Positions 1 through 5,782 of a stretch of 11,700 bases of DNA are shown here, piece after piece. The translations under genes were made by a program, and so were the position numbers. This DNA is from Planctomycetota bacterium (lineage in GTDB: Bacteria > Planctomycetota > DG-23 > SLPQ01). Every line of letters starts with the position of its first letter. Positions within the stretch are counted from its first letter, which is position 1. The notes below the pieces were generated by a model. That model worked only from the letters and a program-made list of their open reading frames with translations, was not told the DNA's origin and did no database searches. The DNA lies in contig JAGHCE010000008.1 of NCBI GenBank assembly GCA_021160625.1, positions 1 to 11,700 of the forward strand, read 5' to 3'.

Positions 1-77
1 CACTGCCCGAATACCCGTCTCCCAACGATACCGTCAAGAATATCGTCCGTATCGCCTTGCAACATAAGACCTTCTGA
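1..77 (+). CDS. 3' end of a possible upstream gene (partial)
   Basis: The window opens inside a reading frame (codons from base 3) that runs without a break to TGA at 75-77 and ends with residues LPEYPSPNDTVKNIV, RIALQHKTF. It has no start in the window. The residue mix looks like an ordinary protein tail, and the palindromic-repeat DNA typical of gene gaps here begins just after the stop. With only 24 codons no family can be named, and the other two plus frames are also open or nearly open over this short stretch. The call is therefore an inference from position and composition. Confidence 0.35.
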   Translation, partial: LPEYPSPNDTVKNIVRIALQHKTF

Positions 78-250
78 ACACGCTAACCGGCGCAAGGCAT
101 ATTCTTGTCTGCCGAACGTTTATTCCGGGCGCAGCAAGCGGCGTCCCTACAGATAATCTGTGGCACTGGTGGCTGTGTAGGGGCAGGGCTGGCCGCACGC
201 GGAATAGACCGGCCTTTCGCGGCCACGGCACGCTTGATTTGCGTGGCCGG
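78..250. repeat. Non-coding stretch with decayed palindromic repeat copies
   Basis: No credible gene lies between base 78 and the sigma factor start at 393. The first half holds fragments of the hairpin family found elsewhere in the window. Bases 101-114 match 13 of 14 bases of an element at 10545-10572 in reverse orientation. Bases 126-150, read on the minus strand, give GTAGGGACGCCGC followed by a partial inverted arm. Bases 159-174 (TGTGGCACTGGTGGCT) are the exact reverse complement of 10293-10308. Bases 177-202 start GTAGGGGC and end CGCACGCGG. CGGCCACG at 220-227 pairs with CGTGGCCG at 242-249. The copies are imperfect, suggesting old insertions. Confidence 0.6.
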
Positions 251-392
251 CGCCGTTACCATTCGCAGGTGGGAAATGTGCGAATCCCCGGCGGTGTTCC
301 CCCTTGCCTCTTTGACGCGGCCGGGTGGGGTGAATAAAGCAAAAGGTCGCAAAGTCTAATCATTGTGCCGGTATGGCACCGGAGGGTGCCCC
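251..392 (+). promoter_or_regulatory. Structured leader of the sigma factor gene
   Basis: The 142 bases before the sigma start can form several hairpins. CGCCG (251-255) and ATTCGCA (261-267) pair with TGCGAAT (279-285) and CGGCG (289-293), leaving an 11-base loop and a small internal loop. TTCCCC (297-302) can pair with GGGG-T-GAA (327-334). GTGCC (365-369) pairs with GGCAC (375-379), which competes with the ribosome-site hairpin at 375-390. GTCTAA at 354-359 resembles the -10 element of some ECF promoters, but no convincing -35 partner is seen. These are by-eye pairings; whether the leader is transcribed is unknown. Confidence 0.35.
375..390 (+). promoter_or_regulatory. Hairpin enclosing the sigma factor ribosome site
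   Basis: GGCACC (375-380) and GGTGCC (385-390) are perfect inverted arms around GGAG (381-384). The Shine-Dalgarno GGAGGG (381-386) therefore sits in the loop and upper stem, six bases before the TTG start at 393. Two overlapping alternatives exist: GTGCC 365-369 with GGCAC 375-379, and CCGGT 368-372 with ACCGG 378-382. Mutually exclusive stems around a ribosome site are the usual design of a translational switch. Function here is inferred. Confidence 0.45.
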
Positions 393-971
393 TTGGCACG
401 GGCAACCGACAAGGAGCTTCTGGCGGCGATCGCCCGGCGGGACAACTTTGCCGGCAGGGAGTTTTTCCTGCGGCACAGACAAGGGGCGTTCCGGGTGGCG
501 TATCGGCTCCTGGGCAACGAGGCCGACGCCCTGGACGTGGTTGAGGACGCATTTGTCAAGATAATGAAGGCCGCCGCCGGTTTTCGCGGCGAGGCGAGCG
601 TCAGGACCTGGTTTTACCGCATAGTCACGAACACCGCCCTTGACGCCAGGCGCAGGAGAAGCCGGTTCGTGGCCCTTGAGACCGCCGACGAGGATGCCCC
701 CGGCCTCAAGGAGATCCTGCCGTCGCGGGAGGAATCCCCGCCGGCGGCCGCATTGAGAAAGGAAACGGCGCAGAAAATCCGCGAGGCTGTCGCGCTTCTC
801 GGCGAGAAGCACAGAACGGTCTTTGTGCTGGTGGTTGTCGAGGGCCTCTCCTACAGGGAGACGGCCGGTGTGCTCGGCATCTCGCCCGGCACAGTGATGT
901 CGAGGCTCTTCTACGCGCGCAAGTACCTCCAGGAGAGCCTCAGGAAGTATGTGGAGACGGATAGTGAGTGA
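393..971 (+). CDS. ECF-type RNA polymerase sigma factor
   Basis: A sigma-70 family protein of 192 residues with only regions 2 and 4, the layout of extracytoplasmic-function sigma factors. It would direct RNA polymerase to a specific promoter set. Region 2 covers about residues 20-88 and includes LLGNEADALDVVEDAFVKI and RTWFYRIVTNTALDARRRR. Region 4 covers about 128-185 and has the helix-turn-helix LSYRETAGVLGISPGTVMSR. The start chosen is TTG at 393 because GGAGGG lies six bases before it; the frame is open to a TTG at 363, but that has no ribosome site. The stop overlaps the next gene, a zinc-finger anti-sigma factor, so the two are almost certainly co-translated. Family assignment is firm; the regulon and signal are unknown. 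Confidence 0.93.
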   Translation: MARATDKELLAAIARRDNFAGREFFLRHRQGAFRVAYRLLGNEADALDVVEDAFVKIMKAAAGFRGEASVRTWFYRIVTNTALDARRRRSRFVALETADEDAPGLKEILPSREESPPAAALRKETAQKIREAVALLGEKHRTVFVLVVVEGLSYRETAGVLGISPGTVMSRLFYARKYLQESLRKYVETDSE

Positions 972-1458
972 CTGCGAAAAGTTCGAGCGGGCGATCTCGG
1001 CCTTCGTCGACGGGCGGCTCGATGACCGGAAGGCCCGCGAGCTCGAAGCCCACCTGGCCGGGTGCCCTGCCTGCCGGGCTACCCTGGAGGCCTGGCGCCT
1101 CGCGGCCGAAGCGGCCCGCGAGGTGCCTTCCGTCGATGGTAAGCGCTGGGAGGAAATCTGGCAGCGCATCGAGAAACGCTCCGCCGAGGCCGAGGCCGCC
1201 TTGCGGCCGAGCACTCCCGTCGCGACTTCCCTGTGGCGGGCCGTCTGGAAGGGCGCGGCCGTAACGGCCCTGGCAGCGAGCATCCTGCTGGCGGTCTATT
1301 TCCTGATGCAGGGCAACGGCGCGGCCGGGCCCCCCGCGAGCACCGGCGACCGGTTCGAGGTGGTCAGCATAGAGGTGGAAGCGCCCGACTACGATGTTTT
1401 CGTGATGGCTCCGGAGGAGGGCGAGCTTCCCGTTATCTGGCTGGAGAGGGGCGCGTAG
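964..1458 (+). CDS. ZAS-type zinc-finger anti-sigma factor, one membrane span
   Basis: A 164-residue partner of the preceding sigma factor. The N-terminal domain has the zinc-binding anti-sigma pattern: Cys4, then HLAGCPAC giving His30-x3-Cys34-x2-Cys37. The 26-residue spacing from the first Cys to the His matches known ZAS proteins. A hydrophobic helix at about 97-116 (GAAVTALAASILLAVYFLMQ) should anchor it in the inner membrane, with the C-terminal 45 residues outside, ending near PVIWLERGA. The family binds and inactivates its sigma until a signal releases it. GTG at 964 is preferred because GGAG lies seven bases upstream and the start overlaps the sigma stop; an ATG at 949 has its purine-rich stretch too close. 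The zinc motif could respond to redox, but many ZAS proteins are not redox sensors. Confidence 0.88.
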   Translation: MSDCEKFERAISAFVDGRLDDRKARELEAHLAGCPACRATLEAWRLAAEAAREVPSVDGKRWEEIWQRIEKRSAEAEAALRPSTPVATSLWRAVWKGAAVTALAASILLAVYFLMQGNGAAGPPASTGDRFEVVSIEVEAPDYDVFVMAPEEGELPVIWLERGA

Positions 1459-1516
1459 GGATTGGCTGGACCCGCCGGCGATGCGGTCGGAAAACGCCTC
1501 GGACGGGGAAAGCAAC

Positions 1517-1550
1517 CGAGCCTTCTCCTTGCGGCCGGTGGCCGGGCTCG
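1517..1550 (+). other. Hairpin between anti-sigma and secreted-protein genes
   Basis: CGAGCC (1517-1522) pairs with GGCTCG (1545-1550), and inside it CGGCC (1532-1536) pairs with GGCCG (1540-1544). It lies in the 123-base gap before the start at 1582. No T-run follows, so it is not a standard terminator; it could be an attenuator or mRNA-stability element, or chance in GC-rich DNA. Confidence 0.25.
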
Positions 1551-1581
1551 TTACAATCGCGGCGGAAGGGAGAAAGGGCAA

Positions 1582-2046
1582 ATGAAAAAACTCGTCGTCG
1601 CTGCGGCCGTCATCGTCTTGCTGGCCCCTGTTGTGCTTGCGGGTCCCACCACGGTCACGGTCACGCAGATCAGGGCCTCCGGTTCCGGGGGCGAGGTATC
1701 CATCGATGCAGGAATCAAAGACCTCAAGGAAAGCCTCGCCAAGCGATTCCGTTTCGCGAAGTACGCCTTCCTCTCACGCAAGTCATCGACCCTCTCCAAG
1801 GGGGGCACAAAAACCTGGAAACTCGCCGACGGGAATTACCTCGATATCAAGTTTTCCGGCGCCGAGGGGAACGGCAACAAGGTTGTCTACACGCTGTCGC
1901 TGGAGGTCTACTCGCGAACGCCCAAGGGCCGGGAAACGATCGCCAAGACCACCGTCAAGCGCTCCAAGGGGAAGGCCTTTTTGTATGGGCTGGGCCACTC
2001 GCGGACGGTCGGGGGCACGCTCATCCTCGTCATAAAGGCCGAGTAA
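1582..2046 (+). CDS. Small secreted protein of unknown function
   Basis: A 154-residue protein with a clear Sec signal peptide: MKK, a hydrophobic core at residues 4-18, and a likely cut after VVLA (residue 20). The ATG at 1582 has GGGAG nine bases upstream; a longer in-frame version from 1462 would bury the signal peptide and lacks a ribosome site. The mature part of about 134 residues looks beta-rich: TVTVTQIRAS, then IDAGIKDLKESLAKRFRFAKYAFLS, then alternating strands, ending GGTLILVIKAE. No cysteine or enzyme motif is seen. It resembles conserved unknown secreted proteins I have seen in GC-rich environmental genomes, but I cannot name a family. Its place after a sigma/anti-sigma pair suggests it is a target or signal component of that system, which is inference. 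Confidence 0.75.
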   Translation: MKKLVVAAAVIVLLAPVVLAGPTTVTVTQIRASGSGGEVSIDAGIKDLKESLAKRFRFAKYAFLSRKSSTLSKGGTKTWKLADGNYLDIKFSGAEGNGNKVVYTLSLEVYSRTPKGRETIAKTTVKRSKGKAFLYGLGHSRTVGGTLILVIKAE

Positions 2047-2050
2047 AGCG

Positions 2051-3775
2051 TCAAAGACCCCTTCTGCGGTCGGAGAGCCGCTTCGCGAACTGCTGCGCGG
2101 TGAGGCAGTTGAGCACGTCGGCCTTCTCAAGCCACCCCTTCCTCGCAACCCCCACGCCGAAGGCCAGGTAGTCGAGGTCTTCGGGGTCGTGCGCGTCGAG
2201 GCTGACGACGAACTTCGCACCAATGTCCTTCGCGGCCTTCACGTAGCGCCAGTCGAGGTCGAGCCTGAGGGGGTGGGCGCTTATCTCGACGGCGACGTCG
2301 TTGTCGGCGCAGGCCTGAAGCACCGCCTCGATGTCGACCGCGTAGGGCTCGCGCTGCAAGAGGAGCCTGCCTGTCGGGTGCGCCAGGATGTCGACGTAGG
2401 GGTTCGAAACGGCTTTTATGATCCTGGCCGTCATCTCCTGCGAACTCATCGCAAACCCCGAATGCACGGCCGCTATCGAGCAGTCGAACTGGGAGAGGAG
2501 CGAGTCGTCGTAGTCGAGCGACCCGTCCCGCATTATGTCCACCTCGATGGAGCGGAATATCCTGAAGCGGGAAAGGTGCTCCTGTACGCGGGCCACCTCC
2601 TCCCACTGACGGCGGACGCGGCTTTCGGTGAGGCCGTTTGCGATCGTGACCGCCTTCGAGTGGTCGGACAGGACGAAGTAGGTAAAGCCCCTGCGCTTTA
2701 TCTGGCGGCCCAGCTCCTGGAGGGACATCTTCCCGTCGCTCCAGCTCGAGTGGATGTGGACAAGGCCCCTGACGTTCTTCGTCTCGACAAGGTCGGGGAG
2801 TTTGCCCCTGAGCGCCGCCTCGATCTCGCCGGTGTTTTCGCGCAGCTCCGGCGGTATCGCCTCCATAACGAAATGCGCGAAGAGGGCTTCCTCGTCTCTT
2901 GCCGGCAGCATCGTGTCGCCGTCGAAGAGGCCGTATTCGTTTAGCTTCCAGCCGTGTTCCACGGCGAGTCGCCGCATATGGATATTGTGCTCCTTGGAGC
3001 CGGTGAAGTAGTGCCGGGCCGCCGCGTACGACCTGTCCTCGACCACGCGCAGATCGATCTGTATGCCCGGCGCAAAGATCACCGTGCCTTTCGTGTCGCC
3101 CGCCGCCGGCACGCGCTCGACGCCGTCGAGTTCGGTAAAGGCGCGCACTACCCCGGGCGCGTCGTCGGAGGCGGCCAGGATGTCTATGTCGCCTATCGTC
3201 TCCAGGCGGCGGCGGATGCTGCCGGCCAGAGATGCGCGCTTTACCCCGGCAATCTTCTTTATCTCCCTCAGCACGTGCTCGGCCGGCCCCAGCGCGTCCG
3301 AGAGCAGCCTTCGCCCCTGGTACCTGCGGTACAGGCGGATGCCGTCGAGGATACCGGCCTGGGACTTCTCTCCCATACCGGCCAGTTTTGCAAGCCGCCC
3401 GTCGGAGGCGGCCTCCTCCAGCTCATCAATCGAGCCGATGCCGAGGGAGTCGTAGAAGACTCTTACTTTCTTCGGCCCCACGTCGGGAATCTTGAGAAGC
3501 GTAAGAATACCCTCGGGCAGCGGTTCCATAATCTCGTCGAGATAGCCCATACGGCCGGTGGTGACGAGCTCGGTGACCTTCTTGGTGAGGGCCTCGCCGA
3601 AGCCGGGAATATCCGAAAGGGCGCCCTCGGAGACAGTCCGGTTTATGTCCTCGCCGAGGTTCTCTATCGTCCGGGCCGCCGAGTAGTAGGCGCGCGCCTT
3701 GAAGGGGTTCTCGCCGCGAATCTCAAGCACCTGCCCAACCCGCTCGAGAATGTCGGCTACTTCCTTGTTTGTCAT
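2051..3775 (-). CDS. polX: DNA polymerase/3'-5' exonuclease PolX with PHP domain
   Basis: A bacterial family X DNA polymerase of 574 residues, the usual full length, thought to fill gaps in base excision and break repair. Helix-hairpin-helix segments lie near residues 56-70 (DIPGFGEALTKK) and 97-105 (IPDVGPKKV). The palm carries GSIRRRLETIGDIDIL with Asp196 and Asp198, and the third carboxylate Asp241 in IQIDLRVV. YFTGSKEHN follows. The PHP nuclease domain from about 336 keeps its metal ligands: HIH 340-342, Asp347, SDH 371-372, Glu411, His438, His466, Asp527 and His529. ATG 3775 is preferred; a GTG four codons upstream sits directly on the GAGGAG ribosome site. It converges on the secreted-protein gene, stop to stop, with 4 bases between and no visible terminator. 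Confidence 0.95.
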   Translation of the reverse strand: MTNKEVADILERVGQVLEIRGENPFKARAYYSAARTIENLGEDINRTVSEGALSDIPGFGEALTKKVTELVTTGRMGYLDEIMEPLPEGILTLLKIPDVGPKKVRVFYDSLGIGSIDELEEAASDGRLAKLAGMGEKSQAGILDGIRLYRRYQGRRLLSDALGPAEHVLREIKKIAGVKRASLAGSIRRRLETIGDIDILAASDDAPGVVRAFTELDGVERVPAAGDTKGTVIFAPGIQIDLRVVEDRSYAAARHYFTGSKEHNIHMRRLAVEHGWKLNEYGLFDGDTMLPARDEEALFAHFVMEAIPPELRENTGEIEAALRGKLPDLVETKNVRGLVHIHSSWSDGKMSLQELGRQIKRRGFTYFVLSDHSKAVTIANGLTESRVRRQWEEVARVQEHLSRFRIFRSIEVDIMRDGSLDYDDSLLSQFDCSIAAVHSGFAMSSQEMTARIIKAVSNPYVDILAHPTGRLLLQREPYAVDIEAVLQACADNDVAVEISAHPLRLDLDWRYVKAAKDIGAKFVVSLDAHDPEDLDYLAFGVGVARKGWLEKADVLNCLTAQQFAKRLSDRRRGL

Positions 3776-3847
3776 ACCTGTCTTCACTCCTCAAATGACT
3801 CCGTGAGAGCCCCCGTCCGTCTTCAAGCGGGCTGCTTCCGCCAGGCT

Positions 3848-4183
3848 TCAGGTCGCCCCGTGCGCGTACACGAGTTTCACCGGTGCGGCGCCTGTTCTGC
3901 GCGTTGCGTGCGGCGCCCTCGGCGGGATGGAAACGGCCGTGCCGGGCGAGACCTCGTATACCCGGCCGTCGACGGTCATCTCTCCAACGCCGGAAATGAT
4001 GTAGGCGGCCTCCTGGTCCTCGTGCACCTGCAGCGGCCCGAACTCAGCAAGGAAATACTCGGCCACGCCGAGGCTGAAACCGCTTGTCGTCCCAAGCGCC
4101 GACGAACCGCCGACGAGGTCCTTGCTCCAGCGGTCGACGTTCTCCTCGCGGGCGACATCTTCTTCCCGAACTGTTCCGGACAT
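3848..4183 (-). CDS. Small single-domain cupin protein
   Basis: A 111-residue cytosolic protein made of one cupin beta-barrel. Motif 1 is FGPLQVHEDQEAAYIISGVG, with His54 and Glu58 in the usual ligand positions but Gln52 where the first His of the HxH pair is expected. Motif 2 is SPGTAVSIPPRAPHATRR with His92. Metal binding is therefore plausible but altered. Cupins of this size serve as isomerases, dioxygenases or ligand sensors, so no reaction can be given. The ATG at 4183 has AGGGGGG eight bases upstream; an in-frame TTG at 4210 has none. It is 72 bases upstream of polX with no terminator between, so the two could be co-transcribed, but no functional link is evident. Confidence 0.8.
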   Translation of the reverse strand: MSGTVREEDVAREENVDRWSKDLVGGSSALGTTSGFSLGVAEYFLAEFGPLQVHEDQEAAYIISGVGEMTVDGRVYEVSPGTAVSIPPRAPHATRRTGAAPVKLVYAHGAT

Positions 4184-4406
4184 TGCTGCTGCCCCCCTAA
4201 GTGGTTCCAATTAACTGATGTCCTGTAACGTGATGTGCCACGACCAGTCTTGCCCCGCCGTGCAGATCATATTGCGCGCACGGCAAGCCAATAAGTAGGA
4301 TGGACATTCTTGTCCGTCGGCATTCATTTCGCGTGCGCCAAAGTTTACCCGCCGTGGAGGGCACACCCTATACATCCGACCTTTCGCGGGCCAGGCTCCC
4401 CTCGCC
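4184..4406. repeat. Gap with four dispersed hairpin-element copies
   Basis: No gene is seen between the cupin start and the M14-protein stop. Four repeat copies lie here. Bases 4234-4263 (minus strand) match 10358-10387 at 26 of 30 positions. Bases 4295-4320 are GTAGGAT, then GGACA-TTCT-TGTCC, and relate to 10545-10572 read on the minus strand. Bases 4326-4349 (minus strand) match 10579-10602 at 20 of 24. Bases 4385-4411 (CGCGGGCCAGGCTCCCCTCG then CCCCTAC) recur at 5642-5667 and 5688-5714. The gap is the 5' side of the cupin gene, so the elements could also be part of its leader. Confidence 0.7.
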
Positions 4407-4470
4407 CCTACCTGGTAGCCGGCCTACCTGGTAGCCGGCCTACCTGGTAACCGGCCTGCCTGGTAACCGG
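4407..4470. repeat. Four tandem copies of a 16-bp unit
   Basis: The units are CCTACCTGGTAGCCGG twice (4407-4422, 4423-4438), then CCTACCTGGTAACCGG (4439-4454) and CCTGCCTGGTAACCGG (4455-4470). Units 1 and 2 contain the palindrome CTACC-T-GGTAG, and each junction is a near-palindrome around CCGG. The array starts within the CCCCTAC end of the preceding dispersed repeat, and it lies 8-71 bases past the M14-protein stop. Change is graded from one end to the other, as expected from stepwise slippage duplication. Confidence 0.9.
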
Positions 4471-4477
4471 ACTGCTT

Positions 4478-5605
4478 CTACTTGGAGTTACTTAGTGTAA
4501 TCCGCATCTCGACAATTCCGTCGCCCTCAAGCGCCGTGTCGACGAAGACATCCGTCTGACAGGGGCGCTCGACGGCCTCCCACTTTACTTCGCTGCCCGA
4601 AAGCGTAACGCCTGCAATCCGACGAGCCGCGACGCGCACCCGGCAGGAAAGCGCCGCCTCAAGAGGCTCGTCGACGGGAACCGCCGCGCTGCATACGACG
4701 ACGCCGTCCTCGAAGCGCCTCTTGACAGAGCCCCGGCCGCGTGCGGCCCTCCACAGCGAGGCACGCGACGCGCGCCTGGCCGCCGCCGTTTCCCCGGAGG
4801 CCCTCACCGCGAAGCCCTCGTCGCCGGCGACCACACGGTTGGGAAAGCCCGGATACCTTTCCCCGGTGAAGGTTTTGGTCCCCTCCACCAGGAGCCCCAC
4901 AACCGCCGCCCGGCCGCTCGCGCCGGCCTGGCCGGGCGAAAGCGCCGCGTGGTTTACTTCCATTCCGAATACCGTCGAGTGAAACTCGTCGTAGCACCAC
5001 CCGGCGAAGAAGTTGTTGTAGCCCCCGCCCGCCACCGATTCGACGGTGAAGCAAAAGCCCTCGCGGCAAGCCGCCTCGCACATTCTTTCGGCGAGAGCAT
5101 TGTGAACGCGGTCGTCGATGCCGCCGGGGGATGTGTTCGCCGTGATGACGGCCTCGATGTCGGATTGTCCCAGGCTGTGAATGTCGACCACGGCGTCCGG
5201 CTGGAGGCTGTGGGCAAGCGGCACGAGAGCGGCAATTTCCGTAGGCGAAAGGCCGTCGGAGGGCGCGTGAAACTGAGCACGCACGCAGCCGTCGGGGTTC
5301 GCCACGGGCACGACGACCACGTTTAGCCTGCCGCGTATGAGCGCGGCGGCCTCTCCCGCCAGGAAGCCGAGCATCTCCAGGCCCACGGTGCGCGTGCCGA
5401 GTTCGTTTCCGTGACGGCCACAGACGACGAGCGCCACTTCCTTGTCATCGTCTGGCGTTCTGGGATCGGTTATCGCCACTGCGGGGACCCTGCGGCCTTC
5501 CTCGGAAGGGGCAGTGGGGATAAGCCGGGCGATGCGGCCGTTGGAGGCTACGAAGTCGTCCACGCGATCGTGGATTTCATCGAGAGATGGATAGCCTTTC
5601 TGCAT
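4478..5605 (-). CDS. M14-family zinc carboxypeptidase/deacylase-like protein
   Basis: A 375-residue protein with the signature of the M14 zinc peptidase fold. GRHGNELG gives the HxxE zinc ligands His65 and Glu68; the third ligand is His143 in DIHSLGQ; NPDG at 103-106 is typical of the family; FGMEVNH places a candidate catalytic Glu at 216. The C-terminal 120 residues look like an added beta domain. M14 members cut C-terminal amino acids or remove acyl groups (succinylglutamate desuccinylase and aspartoacylase branch), and I cannot choose between them. No signal peptide is seen, so it is probably cytosolic. The ATG at 5605 has only a GGGG-type weak ribosome site. It lies 151 bases downstream of the aminotransferase gene on the same strand, so a role in the nonulosonate pathway is possible but unproven. 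Confidence 0.8.
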   Translation of the reverse strand: MQKGYPSLDEIHDRVDDFVASNGRIARLIPTAPSEEGRRVPAVAITDPRTPDDDKEVALVVCGRHGNELGTRTVGLEMLGFLAGEAAALIRGRLNVVVVPVANPDGCVRAQFHAPSDGLSPTEIAALVPLAHSLQPDAVVDIHSLGQSDIEAVITANTSPGGIDDRVHNALAERMCEAACREGFCFTVESVAGGGYNNFFAGWCYDEFHSTVFGMEVNHAALSPGQAGASGRAAVVGLLVEGTKTFTGERYPGFPNRVVAGDEGFAVRASGETAAARRASRASLWRAARGRGSVKRRFEDGVVVCSAAVPVDEPLEAALSCRVRVAARRIAGVTLSGSEVKWEAVERPCQTDVFVDTALEGDGIVEMRITLSNSK

Positions 5606-5641
5606 CCCCGGCCCCGCTTTCGTCCCAGTGCCTGTCTTTAT

Positions 5642-5714
5642 CGCGGGCTAGGCTCCCCTCGCCCTACATCGCGCGAGTTACTTACTTCGCGGGCCAGGCT
5701 CCCCTTGCCCCTAC
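5642..5714. repeat. Two copies of a 26-27-bp dispersed repeat
   Basis: Copy one (5642-5667) begins CGCGGGCTAGGCTCCCC and ends GCCCTAC; copy two (5688-5714) begins CGCGGGCCAGGCTCCCC and ends GCCCCTAC. A third copy lies at 4385-4411, and a related, better-paired version at 10398-10424 in the opposite orientation. The minus-strand reading starts GTAGGGGC or GTAGGGC, the common end of this element family. Confidence 0.85.
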
Positions 5715-5730
5715 AAAGTGTCTACTTTGT
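5713..5730 (-). other. Hairpin downstream of the aminotransferase gene
   Basis: ACAAAGT (5713-5719) and ACTTTGT (5724-5730) are perfect arms around a four-base loop, 27 bases past the aminotransferase stop. The minus-strand side lacks a T-run, so rho-independent termination is unlikely. It joins the second 27-bp repeat copy to the duplicated gene end at 5722-5747. Confidence 0.35.
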
Positions 5731-5782
5731 CGTGCGTGCGAGCTGCTACGGAGCGCCTATTTTATCGCGCGCGCGAGCTGCT
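5722..5782 (-). repeat. Tandem duplication of the aminotransferase gene end
   Basis: The last 26 bases of the aminotransferase gene, including its stop (5757-5782), recur at 5722-5747 with four differences, all transitions. The units are separated by nine bases, a 35-base period. The outer copy keeps the TAG in the same relative place but is outside the gene. This looks like a past slippage or unequal-exchange event. Confidence 0.85.

Noticed and set aside
310..395. Resemblance of the sigma leader to a cyclic-di-GMP-I (GEMM) riboswitch (GCAAA, CGCAAAG, CTAA, then a GGCACC hairpin)
   Set aside because: The paired P1b stem with its tetraloop, which must lie between GCAAA and CGCAAAG, is absent; only a few bases separate these blocks. 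The match is probably partial and by chance. An Rfam RF01051 scan would decide.
360..1283. A 307-codon minus-strand frame opposite the sigma and anti-sigma genes, and a 312-codon plus frame at 1233-2171
   Set aside because: Both overlap genes with clear family motifs in another frame, are very rich in Arg and Gly, and lack a plausible ribosome site.
2047..2050. A shared terminator between the converging secreted-protein and polX genes
   Set aside because: The stops are four bases apart and no GC-rich hairpin with a T-run is present on either strand nearby.
2954..4228. A 424-codon open frame on the plus strand opposite polX and the cupin gene
   Set aside because: It is the mirror of two strongly motif-supported minus-strand genes; GC-rich codons make long antisense frames common. 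Its translation shows no domain and an excess of Arg, Gly and Val. The same applies to the plus frame at 2189-2944.
4407..4470. Short direct repeats as a possible CRISPR array
   Set aside because: The 16-bp units touch each other with no spacers, are too short and drift in sequence, and no cas genes are nearby.
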